From NCBI RefSeq assembly GCF_030867095.1, contig NC_081832.1, forward strand, positions 35,969,756 through 36,033,755: a DNA stretch of 64,000 bases. Direction: 5' to 3'. The stretch is from Alligator mississippiensis. Taxonomy: Eukaryota; Chordata; Crocodylia; Alligatoridae. Shown piece by piece: positions 21,409 through 30,303 of this stretch (position 1 is its first letter; each line of letters opens with the position of its first letter). A model generated the notes under the pieces. The model made no database searches, was not told the DNA's origin, and was given only the letters and a program-made list of their open reading frames with translations. A program made the position numbers and the translations under genes.

Positions 21409-22095
21409 CTAGTTTAAAGCCTGATGTAGGAGATCAGCCAACCTGTTGGAGAAAAGACTTTTACCTTCCGTTGAGAGGTGAAGTCCATCACGCCCCAGGA
21501 AGTCCCTTGCCAGGAAGTGTGGGTCGTGGTCCAGGAAGCCAAATCCTGCACTATGGCACCAACTCCTGAGCTGCAGGTTGACCTCTCTGATGCAGGCGCT
21601 GTGATGCCTACTGCGACCTCTGACCGGGAGGATGGATGAGAAGACCACCTGCACCCCTGTCTCCCTAAGCCTGGCCCCCAGAGGCCTGTAGTCACCCATT
21701 ACACAGTCAGGACTACTCCTTACCGTGTCATTGGTTCCCACATGGATGAGGACCATGGGATAGTAGTCCAAGGGCTGGATCAGGTCAGGAATCCTTGTCG
21801 TGACATCCCAGATCTTGGCCCCTGGCAGGCAACACACTTCACGCACCATGGGATCTGGGCGGCAGATGTTTCCTTCTGCTCCTCTCAGTAGGGAGTTGCC
21901 CACTATGACCCTTCTCCTCTTCCTATGGTAGCTTGTCTGGCCCTCAGCTTGCTCGGGGATGGATTGGGGTACCTCCCGTGCTGTTTCCTCCACTGCACTC
22001 TCCTCCAGTGCAGCCAGGGCTTCGTATCTGTTCCCCAACTGCACCAGTGGATCCATTTCTGCGGTGAGCAGCCTGGCCCTGGAGGTGACTGTCAT
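21409..22095 (-). CDS. CR1 ORF1 protein with SGNH-hydrolase (esterase) domain
   Basis: A 228-codon uninterrupted frame from ATG at 22095. Residues 1-60 are charged and probably disordered and end in a basic HRKRRR patch. From residue 61 an SGNH/GDSL-type fold is recognisable: block I VIVGNSLLRG with Ser68, block II Gly around PGAKIWD (91), block III HVGTNDT with Asn122, and block V DGLHLS with Asp203 and His206. All catalytic positions are present. CR1/L2-group ORF1 proteins are known to carry such an esterase-like domain, thought to act on lipids or membranes or in RNP handling; the substrate is unknown. ORF2 begins about 60 bases downstream (ATG 21349), the usual CR1 layout. The frame is open while ORF2 of the same copy is wrecked. 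Expression is not implied. Confidence 0.8.
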   Translation of the reverse strand: MTVTSRARLLTAEMDPLVQLGNRYEALAALEESAVEETAREVPQSIPEQAEGQTSYHRKRRRVIVGNSLLRGAEGNICRPDPMVREVCCLPGAKIWDVTTRIPDLIQPLDYYPMVLIHVGTNDTVRSSPDCVMGDYRPLGARLRETGVQVVFSSILPVRGRSRHHSACIREVNLQLRSWCHSAGFGFLDHDPHFLARDFLGRDGLHLSTEGKSLFSNRLADLLHQALN

Positions 22096-22163
22096 CCATC
22101 CTGAGTCCTGAGGAAGGAGGTCCCCTTTCCCAGGACCCTGAGGCAGATGCTGAAGCCACCCCA

Positions 22164-22816
22164 GTGCCTAATGGGTCTCTTCCCTCCCCCTCCCAGAAAA
22201 ACCTCACTTCCAGCCTGCCCCATAATCCCACACCAGAGGGGGTCGCAGTGGGGTCCCCTAATCAACAGGCTGATCTTGTTGGGGACCCTGCACAGATCCC
22301 CTGGAATTCCAGCTCTACCCCACCATCTTGTGAAGGAACCCCACCCCCATCCTTACCCTCACCCCTGTCCCAAGGGGATGCAGAGCTCTCCCAATCCCAA
22401 CCAGAGTCCGGGGTTTTAGCAGACAGGGGGTTCAGATGGTGCCTAAGGAGCCTGCTGAGCCCCAGGACCAGGAGGAGGATGCCTGAGAACCAGGGCTTCA
22501 TGGACTCTGCAGACCTCTTGCTCCCAGTGATCCCCAGAGGTGAGCTACTTGCATTTCTTGACCATGACTACACCTGCCAGTCTGCCAGCAAGGTACAGCT
22601 AGCCTTGGACCACTGGGGAGATTTTGACAGTGTCCTCACCACTGCAAGGGCGCTAGCAGGGGAAGGCAAGGGGCCCAAAAGCTGCAATGCCCAGATAAAT
22701 AGGCGGGCCCACAGTTTCATAGACACGCTCTATACATATGGGAGGGCGCTACATGAGCTGGCGGGCCCCACACCAGGAGGTGAGATGCGTGAGGCCCCTG
22801 CTGAGCTGTCTACTTG
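22164..22816 (+). pseudogene. Tx1-type ORF1, C-terminal part
   Basis: An open frame of 217 codons ending at the TGA near 22815, just before ORF2. The first half is Pro/Ser-rich. The second half has DSADLLLPVIPRGELLAFL and SKVQLALDHWGDFDSVL, the charged C-terminal part seen in Tx1 ORF1. ORF2 starts with ATG 22829, so the two ORFs are nearly contiguous. It is in place as the continuation of 18288-19608 after the CR1 insertion. Confidence 0.6.
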
Positions 22817-22828
22817 ACCCCCCCAGCC

Positions 22829-23850
22829 ATGAGGTCATTTAAGATCATGACCCTCAACATCCACAGCTGCAGGAAGGGTCTCCTGAAATGCCTGGTGCGC
22901 TCCTTCCTTCAGGAGGGAGGGTACCCCATGGTATTCTTGCAGGAGACGCTGACAAGTCCAGCTGATGAGCCTAATTGGCAGCTGGAGTGGGGAAGCAAGG
23001 TCTTTTTTAGTCACCTCTCGGCCACCTCTTGTGGGGTAGCTACCCTGTTCTCCCCAGGCCTGCAGCCAGAAGTGCTGCAAGATGATGAGGTGGTGCTGGG
23101 CTGCCTGCTGCACCTCCAGCTCCAAGTGCAGGGGCTGGTCCTGAGCCTGCTGAATGTGTACACCCCTGCGAGGGGCCTGGAGTTGGTGGATTTCTTCCAC
23201 CAAGTGACTACATACATCATCACCCTCAACCCTTGTGAGTGCCTGGTCCTTGGCAGGGACTTTAACATCACCCTAGACGCACAAGACAGGTCGGGCAGGG
23301 AGTGGAACCAGGCTGCCATGGGTGTCCTCAGGGAGATCCTGAAGGAATACTCCCTAATGGCCCCCCGCCTTCACCTATGTGAGGGTGGGGGAGGAGCAGG
23401 CATGCCACTCCCAGTTGGACCGGGTTTATATCTCTTTGCCACACTTCGCCTGGGCCCTCTTCTCTGGCATCTGGCCAACCCCTTTCAGTGATCATCACCT
23501 TGTCTGGGCCCAGGCCATGCTAGGGCCCAGGCATCCGGGCCTGGCTTACTGGCATTTTAATGGCAGTCTGCTGGAGGATATGGGCTTCAGGGAGGCCCTC
23601 TGAGAGTTCTGGCTGACCTGGTGGGAGCAATGGGCAGCTTTCCCCTTGGCTTGGAGATGGTGGGATGTAGGGAAGGTGTGCATCTGGCTTCTTTGCCTCA
23701 GGTGCACTTGGGGCACACCCGGCAGAGGGAGGCAGTCCAGAAGCAGCTTGAGCAGGAAGTGCTAGAGCTGGAGAGGCACCTGGCCACTGACCCAATGAAC
23801 TTGTCCCTCTGCAAAGAGTGTCAGGAGAGGTAGGAATAGCTTCGTGCTCT
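22829..23850 (+). pseudogene. Tx1-type ORF2 endonuclease (one frameshift)
   Basis: Apurinic-type endonuclease. The frame to 23491 has IMTLNIHSCRKGL (Asn block), FLQETL (catalytic Glu), SLLNVYTPARG and LVLGRDFNITLD (Asp/Asn block). A one-base shift near 23380 carries the end into another frame with CHSQLDRVYIS and FSDHHLVWAQ, the SDH motif, so all catalytic blocks survive. After a stop at 23601 the Tx1 inter-domain wording follows, with WWDVGKV-like and LEQEVLELERHL sequence. The element is cut off at 23850. Confidence 0.75.
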
Positions 23851-23852
23851 AG

Positions 23853-24705
23853 ATGACCACCCACCTCAAATGCCTCTACACTAATGCTCGTAGTATGGGG
23901 AACAAGCAGGAGGAACTTACCCTCCTGCTAGCTGACACCAACCCAGACACAGCGGGGCTCACCGAAATGTGGTGGGACCCAACGCATGACTGGGCGGTGA
24001 ATATCAAGGGCTATAGGCTGTACAGGAGGGATAGGATAGGGAGGAAAGGTGGGGGGTGTGGCACTCTACGTTAAAGAGAAAAACACATCCTCAGCGAGTA
24101 GCACTGGGTCAGAGGAGGAGCACACTGAAGTGCTCTGGGTTAGAATACAAGGAAGTTGAGGGGAAAGGGACTTAAGGGTGGGGGTCTACTACAGACCACC
24201 CAACCAAGGGGAAGAGCTAGACCGGGAATTCTTAAGTCAGCTCATGGAGGTAGTTAGATCAAAGGACGTGGTCATCATGGGTGACCTGAACTTTCCAGAC
24301 ATCTGCTGAGAAGAGCAGTCAGCCAGGTCTGACCGCTCACATAGGTTCCTAGCCAAGATACAGGACTTCCATCTAACTCAGGAGGTGCACAGCCCCACCA
24401 GGGGAGACATCTTGTTGGATCTGGTCCTGGCCACAGGCGACGACCTCGTGAGGGGTCTGCGGGTGCTCGACCACCTGGGCGACAGTGATCATCGCCTGTT
24501 GGAATTCACCATCCAGTACAAGGTGGCAAAGGCCTGCAGCAAGGCAGCAACCCTGGACTTCAGGAGGACAGTTTTCAATGAGGTAAGGAGAATAGTCAGG
24601 GAGGCACTGAGGTCCCGGATGGGAGGGGAGTTGGGTGTCCAAGAAGAGTGGTCGTTCCTTACGGAGACAATCCTCCAAGCCCAAAGGGAGGTAATCCCAA
24701 CATAG
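23853..24705 (+). pseudogene. CR1 ORF2 endonuclease (copy 4, broken)
   Basis: Complete set of blocks over two frames: YTNARSMGN, GLTEMWWDP (Glu), VVIMGDLNFPDIC (Asp/Asn) and GDSDHRLLEF (SDH motif). A shift in the G-run near 24050 creates the TAA at 24072. Further TGA codons fall at about 24158 and 24307. The last open piece is 24385-24705. All catalytic residues can still be read despite the breaks. Confidence 0.82.
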
Positions 24706-24831
24706 ATCAAAGGGGACAAGAGGGCACAAAAGCCCCTATGGCACACCAAAAGCATATGGAAATGTCTCCTAGCTAAAAAGGAGGCATACACCCAATGGAA
24801 GGGAGGGGCCATCATCAGGGAGGACTATACC

Positions 24832-26600
24832 TTGGTTGCTCGGGGCTGTAGGGGGGAGGTCAGGAAAGCCAAGGCACAGATGGAAATGGGACTAGCTACC
24901 CAGATCAAGGACAACAAGAAGTCCTTTTTTAAATACATAGGGGGTAAAAAGGAGGTACCAGGTAATGTGGGGCCTCTGCAGGACATGCTAGGAAATCTGG
25001 TCATTGCACCACATGACAAAGTTAACCTATTTAACAATTTCTTTGCCTCTATTTTTCTGAGCACTGACCAGGTCACCCCCCACACTGGGACCCCCGTAGG
25101 ACCCATGGGAGGCGCACCCAGGCCTAGGGTCAGTGAGGATCTCATCAGGGAACTTCTGGAGGGACTGGAGGTATTTAAATCAGCAGGTCCTGATGATCTC
25201 CACCCCAGAGTGCTGAGGAAATTAACAGAGGTCATTGCAGGACCCCTGGCACGGCTTTATGAGCACTCATGGTGCTCTGGCGTGGTGGCAGAGGACTGGA
25301 AAAGGGCCAATGTGGTTCCCATTTTCAAAAAAGGGAGGAAGGAGGACCCAGGAAACTATAGGCTAGTCAGTCTTACCTCGATCCTGGTAAGCTTTTTGAG
25401 AGAATTATCCTGGCGCATGTCCACGAGGGGTCAGCAGGGGAGATTATGCTTAGGGGCAACCAACATGGGTTCATAAGAGGCAGGTCCTGTCAGACCAACC
25501 TGGTGGCCTTCTATGACCAAGTCACAAAATCCTTAGACGCAGGGGTAGCAGTGGACGTAGTCTTTCTAGACTTTAGGAAGGTCTTCGACACTGTCTCTTA
25601 CCCCATTCTCATTAAAAAACTAGGAGACTGTGGCATCGACACCTACACAATCAAATGGGTCACTAGTTGGTTGGAGGGCCGCACCCAGAGAGTGGTGGTG
25701 GACGGGTCTTATTTGACCTGGAGGGATGTGGGCAGTGGGGTTCCACAGGGCTCGGTCCTTGGGCCTGCACTGTTCAACATCTTCATCAGCGACTTGGATG
25801 GGGGTGTAAAAAGCACCCTGCTCAAATTTGCAGATGACACTAAGATGTGGGGAGAAGTGGGCATGCTAGAAGGGAGGAGCAGGCTGCAATAGGACCTAGA
25901 CAGGTTACAGAGGTGGGTGGATGAGAATAGGATGGGTTTCAACACTGACAAGTGCAAGGAACTGCACCTGGGGAGGAAGAACCAGCAGCATGCCTACAGG
26001 CTGTGGAACTCCCTTCTCATCAGTGCAGAGGCAGAAAAGGATCTTGGAGTCATTACTGATGCCAAAATGAACATGGGCCGACTGTGGGGCCCGACCACAG
26101 GTGTATCTCAAGCAGGTCCAAGGACGTGATCCTCCCCCTCTATGTGACACTGGTCAGGCTACAGTTGGAGTACTGCGTCCAGTTCTGGGTGCCGCACTTC
26201 AGGAGGGATGTGGAAAACATGGAGAGGGTCCAGAGGAGGGCAACTCACATGATCAGGAGTCAGCAGCGCAGGCCCTACGAGGAGAGGCTAAGAGACCTGA
26301 ACCTGTTCAGCCTCCACAAGAGAAGGCTGAGTGGGGATCTAGTGGCTGTTTACAAATTAGTCAGGGGGGACCAGCAGGCATTGGGAGAGTCCCTGTTCCC
26401 CTGAGCACTCCCAGGAGTGACAAAAAATAACAGTCACAATCTAGCAGAGGGTAGATTCAGGCTAGATATCAGGAGGCACTACTTCGCTGTCAGGGCGGCT
26501 GGGATCTGGAACCAACTTCCAAGGGAAGTGGTGCTGGCTTCTACCCTGGGGATCTTTAAGAGGAGGCTGGATGAACACCTTGCCGGGGTCGTTTGACCCC
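24832..26600 (+). pseudogene. CR1 ORF2 reverse transcriptase (copy 4, broken)
   Basis: Order seen: KDNKKSFFKYIG, LFNNFFASIFL, KSAGPDDLHPRVL, NVVPIFKKG, then a shift near 25388, [48 protein letters not shown] and [11 protein letters not shown] at about 25827 with both Asp present. A TAG at about 25890 and further shifts near 26080 and 26400 break the C-terminal part, which reads RNQLPREVVL-like sequence to about 26597. Confidence 0.85.
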
Positions 26601-26683
26601 AGTACTCTTTCCTGCCATGGCAGGGGGTCAGACTTGAAAATCTGCTCAGGTCCCTACTGACCCTACCAACTATGAAACTATAT

Positions 26684-26960
26684 TTACCATGTTAAAGAAA
26701 TTTGGAAGCCTACCATTGTCTCTAGCATCATAATAAAATAAATTCTAAATATCTATGTTTTAATGTTTGCTTTTGGTTTCCTTATCATATGGTGGGTGTG
26801 TGATGGGGAGATGTGGGGTTTGCAGGAGAGGGTGGGAAGTGGGGTTAGGGGGATGCGGGTGGGTGTGGAGGGATTTGGGGGGGATGTGAGTTAGTGTGTG
26901 GGTAGATGTGGGGGCACTGTGGGTGTGGGGGCTGCTTAGGAGGGGTGGGTCACCTGCATG
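26684..26960 (-). repeat. AT-rich terminus plus G-rich array, partial copy 3
   Basis: 26684-26780 aligns with 40848-40935: both have ACCAT.TTAAAG, AATTCTAAAT/CATTATAAAT and TTTGGTTT/TTTTGGG words. The G-rich minisatellite follows, as in the other two copies at 6350-8500 and 40690-42150. The orientation matches the 40690 copy. Confidence 0.55.
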
Positions 26961-27335
26961 AATGCCGCGCCCCCCCCCATGGCTGGGGGGGGCACAGTGT
27001 TGCTGGCAGCGGTGGGAGCATGGCAGCAGCAGTAAGCAGGGAGCTCCTGCAGACACCACTGGTGCTGTTGGCAGCAGGGGGAGGGATGGTGAGCAACCAC
27101 CTGTAGACACCACCAGCAGTGACAGCGGAGACCAGCGGTGATCGCTGACTGCCTGCAGACGCCACCAGCATTGCGGGGGAAGGGAGGTGGCAAGTAGCAA
27201 CTGCCCACAGGTGCTGCTGACACTGTTGACGGCACCTTTTCTGATGGGGTGTACCACCACGCTCAGGGGGTGCGCACGTATACCCCCTACACGTCGCCAA
27301 TAGTCCCCTGCCTCCCACAGGGCAGAGCCCCCCTC
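26961..27335. repeat. GC-rich repeat ending in GGGGGTGCGCACG
   Basis: CAG/CTG-rich sequence with three imperfect units on the theme CCTGCAGACACCACTGGTG (about 27043, 27100 and 27153). The end near 27265 (CTCAGGGGGTGCGCACGTAT) resembles 51757-51800, so both probably belong to one dispersed family. Confidence 0.45.
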
Positions 27336-27339
27336 AAAT

Positions 27340-28097
27340 CACATGTATTACCCTGCTTATAGGCTCGGCAGTGCTACGCTGGTTAGCACCACAAACGAAA
27401 GGGACTTGGGGGTCATGACTGACCACAAGATGAACATGAGCCTTCAGTGTGATGCTGCAGCTAGTAAAGCGAGCAAAACACTGGCTTGCATCCATAGATG
27501 CTTCTCAAGTAAATCCCAGGACGCCATTCTCCCATTGTACTCGGCCTTGGTGAGGCCGCAGCTGGAGTACTGCATCCAGTTTTGGGCTCCACAATTCAAA
27601 AAGGATGTGGAGAAGCTTGAGAGAGTCCAGAGAAGAGCCACACGCATGATCAGAGGTCAGGAAAACAGACCTTCCGACAACAGGCGGCTGAGAGCTATGG
27701 GGCTCTTTAGCCAGGAAAAGCACAGGCTCAAGGGCGATCTGATGGCCACCTATAAGTTTATCAGGGGTGACCACCAGTATCTGGAAGAACGTTTGTTCAC
27801 CAGAGCACCCCAAGGGCTGATGAGGTTGCACGGTTGTAAACTACTGCAAGACAGTTTCAGGCTGGACATAAGGAAGAATTTCTTTATTGCTCGAGCCCCC
27901 AAGTTCTGGAATAGCCTGCCATTGGAGGTAGTTCAAGCACCTACATTGAGAACCTTCAAGAAAAAATTGGATGCTTATCTTGCTGGGATCCTATGACCCC
28001 AGCTGACTTCCTGCCTTCAGGCGGGGGGCTGGACTCGATGATCTTCCGAGGTCCCTTCCAGCCCTAATGTCTATGAAATCTATGAAATCTATGAAAA
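27340..28097 (+). mobile_element. CR1 LINE 3' end, subfamily B, copy 2
   Basis: 5'-truncated just after the reverse-transcriptase palm. It includes the whole C-terminal region, the stop at 27994-27996 and the 3' end with three TCTATGAAA repeats (about 28069-28097). The coding part is intact, so this is one of the youngest insertions here. Confidence 0.9.
27343..27996 (+). CDS. CR1 ORF2 C-terminal fragment (open)
   Basis: A 217-codon open frame to the natural stop of CR1 ORF2. It carries ERDLGVMTDHKMNM, LEYCIQFWAPQFKKDVEKLE, RATRMIRGQENRP, LMATYKFIRGDH, RLDIRKNFF, FWNSLPLEVV and the terminal LDAYLAGIL. The reverse transcriptase and endonuclease are lost by truncation, so the first ATG is internal and no function is expected. 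Confidence 0.75.
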   Translation: MYYPAYRLGSATLVSTTNERDLGVMTDHKMNMSLQCDAAASKASKTLACIHRCFSSKSQDAILPLYSALVRPQLEYCIQFWAPQFKKDVEKLERVQRRATRMIRGQENRPSDNRRLRAMGLFSQEKHRLKGDLMATYKFIRGDHQYLEERLFTRAPQGLMRLHGCKLLQDSFRLDIRKNFFIARAPKFWNSLPLEVVQAPTLRTFKKKLDAYLAGIL

Positions 28098-28187
28098 AAT
28101 AACACAGAAAAAAATGGTAATTATATGAGGTAGAATTCAGTTTTATTACCTTACAACAGTAAAGCTAGGCTAATGATGTTATATAGG

Positions 28188-28421
28188 CAGAGCTGTCCCT
28201 TGGGGAGGGCAAACTGGAGCAACTGCCCTGGGTCCAATGTTTTGGGGTGCCCTGTGGACACTGCTGTACAGGCGCCATGGACAGCACCATTGGCACGTGC
28301 TGAAGGCACCACCACTCTGTGCACCGCTGGCTTTGCACTCCAGCTGTTTGCCACCCCTCCACCCCCCCCTCTGCACAGGCTGATATGCCTTGGGCCCTGC
28401 ACACATGTAGGGTTGGCTCTG
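28188..28421. mobile_element. hAT MITE, 234 bp, with perfect TSD TATATAGG
   Basis: Starts CAGAGCTGTCCCTTGG and ends GTAGGGTTGGCTCTG, so the outer CAGAGC/GCTCTG is inverted. TATATAGG is present at 28180-28187 and 28422-28429. Duplication length and ends fit hAT. The interior is GC-rich with no coding capacity. Confidence 0.85.
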
Positions 28422-28429
28422 TATATAGG

Positions 28430-28689
28430 TATAGAAAATTGCACTCAGAGGCAAAGGATTATTGATGGTAAGCGCAACCTAGAGTGAGCGGTTTCACTTT
28501 TCAATGTGTGAAGTCATGCTTCAGAAACAATCATATTTTCAGTGCACTCATACTTATTGCTTGCTTTAAATGTTATAAACCGTTGGCCACAGTTCAACAT
28601 CCCCCTCATTAAGGAGTCCTGGTCCCCCCACCAAAAGCAAGTACCACTCAGGTAGTCTTGGCCAACATGCCAGGTTTCCCCCCAGACCA
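28430..28689. other. Non-coding, nothing recognised
   Basis: Short stretch between the hAT MITE and the AT-rich repeats. No feature seen. Confidence 0.4.
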
Positions 28690-29850
28690 GTATAAAATCA
28701 GAAATGTATTACTCTTAACGGGTGGATGGGTTTAATTAGAGTTATTATTTGAGTGTAATTGGAGTTTAATTATTTTCCTAAGTACCTCATAATTATTTTC
28801 CTAAGTACCTTGACTCAGTATCCTGAGTCAAGCAGTAGGCAGTCCTGGCTGCTTTAGCAATGTTGATTCACTCAAAGAACATGTTCACCCAGATGGGTAT
28901 AAAATCTGAAACGTATTAATTAGAGGTATTATTAGAGTTCAATTACACTGTAATTTTAGTTATTATTTGAGTTTAATTAGAGTGTAATTAGAGTTATTTC
29001 TTGAGTTTCATTAGAGTACTATTACAGTTATTATTTGAGTTTAATTGGAGTTTAATTATTTTCCTAAATACCTCATAAGACATATCCCAAGTCAAGCAGT
29101 AGACAGTCCCAACTAGCAATTTTGATTCAGTCATAAGTCATAGAACATTTTCACCAGAACAGGTGTAAAATCAGAAATGTATTAATTACAGTTATCATTT
29201 GAGTTTAATTAGAGTTCAATCAGAGTTATTAATTTCAATTATGATCCAAGGTTATAGACACCTCTTAGTGAAACCCAAGTGCTTGGTGCAACAGTAGTTT
29301 TGTGTTGTATGCGCTACTTCAACATATTGAAGACTACACATTGGTAATCAGTAGTCTCATTAACTATCAAAAGTAGCAACTTGGATATTTGTGTGTGGAC
29401 TAACAGCCTAACAGTAGTTAATCTCAGCTAAAGACAGACACCTAATAAGTGATACAATAAAAACTGCTTGAATTTGTCACACTTAAGGAATCAGAACATA
29501 TTTCTGCCCCCACCCTCGCCCACCAATAACAGTAACGTAGCTAGTCATGTCTGAGAGAGGCACCCGTTCAACATGCCAGGTTAAGAGGGGTGCTTATCTT
29601 CCCCCACCAGCCCCAGCCCCACTAGGACAACATATCACATGCATTTCCATGTATGGATTACCTAAATACTTCATAAGACATACAATGAGTGAAACAGAGG
29701 CACTTCCCACGGCTCAACCTCTTTGGATCCAGTGATAGACATTTTTCACCTGGACCAGTCTAAAATCAGTACTGTATACTCTTAAGGCTGGAGGTTTTAA
29801 TTAGAGTTATTATTAGAATTTATTTAAAGTGTATTTAGAGTTATTAATTA
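28690..29850. repeat. AT-rich dispersed tandem units
   Basis: Repeats of a motif with a CCAG head followed by TATAAAATCAGAAATGTATT occur near 28685, 28890, 29155 and (weaker) 29752. They are joined by runs of GAGTTTAATT and GAGTTATTA words, and a CCTAAGTACCTCATAA segment recurs near 28780, 28800 and 29065. The period is about 200-270 bp over the first three units. No coding motif. A satellite remnant or a repeat-rich transposon interior are possible. Confidence 0.55.
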
Positions 29851-30303
29851 GGATTACAATCCCAGGTAATACACACATCTTAGCAAAACCAAAGTGCAAC
29901 TAACATGGATGAGAGGGGAACCCTTACAACCACCCACATTCGGAGAGTTGTTGATATTACTCTCCCCCCTCCCCCCCACAACCCATGAGGACCACATATC
30001 AGAAGTTTTGCCAGGAGGAACAGCCTCATCAGATATATTCATATTATTAATGCTATCAAAAAGTGTATGGTAATTAATGTCAGATTTAATCATTATACAT
30101 ATATATTCATATTATTGATGTTATCAAAAAGCTTATTGCTATTAATCAACATTAGAGTATGTTGCGATCATACATTACAAATGGGAGGAGCAAATACAAA
30201 TTTCTCATTCATCAGAGCTTGACTAAGATGCTTTACTTGGAAGTGGTTGGATGTGTGAGAGCCTTGTTGGCGGGCTTGCAAGAGAAGCTGCGGGGTGGGC
30301 AGG
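29851..30303. other. Non-coding AT-rich stretch
   Basis: The word CATATATATTCATATTATT and the phrase TATCAAAAAG occur twice between 30030 and 30130, another local duplication. No gene seen. Confidence 0.4.

Larger units (their letters stand above)
19609..22110 (-). mobile_element. CR1 LINE, minus strand, with ORF1 but internally deleted
   Basis: The 3' end lies at 19609 (AACATCTATAAATCT on the minus strand). The 5' end reaches ORF1 near 22110, so this is the only CR1 here that keeps ORF1. The reverse-transcriptase core is missing: the linker ending with AELLNEFFASVF (about 20065) joins directly at about 20028 to the C-terminal RLRGSLVAAYKFI region. It inserted into the Tx1 LINE. TGAGTC occurs at both flanks (about 19604 and 22103), which is compatible with a short CR1-type target duplication. 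The 3' half resembles the copy at 35965-37533 (both read TRNNG and RLDIR). Confidence 0.87.
17790..23850 (+). mobile_element. Tx1-clade (L1 group) LINE, 5' two-thirds, split by a CR1
   Basis: ORF1 with a CCHC zinc knuckle (about 18288-19608), a 2.5 kb minus-strand CR1 insertion (19609-22110), the end of ORF1 (22110-22816) and the ORF2 endonuclease plus the start of the inter-domain region (22829-23850). The element stops at 23850, where a plus-strand CR1 begins. Its reverse transcriptase and 3' end are absent and do not resume after that CR1. ORF1 words such as TRVVLSSIPPYI, the GDFN-type motif, and VLNVYTPA in the endonuclease mark the Tx1 clade. The 5' boundary is uncertain. Confidence 0.75.
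23853..26682 (+). mobile_element. CR1 LINE, ORF2-long copy 4
   Basis: Begins near the start of the endonuclease (CLYTNARSMGNKQEEL) and runs through the reverse transcriptase to a 3' end with CTATGAAACTAT at about 26670. ORF1 is missing. Multiple shifts and stops make it inactive. It abuts the truncated Tx1 LINE with no sequence between them, so it inserted into, or was joined to, the Tx1 copy. Flanking duplications were not found. Confidence 0.92.

Noticed and set aside
22829-23491. Possible host AP endonuclease gene
   Set aside because: The position after a CCHC ORF1, the LINE-type wording (LNVYTPARG, GRDFN) and the following Tx1 inter-domain sequence show it is the LINE endonuclease.
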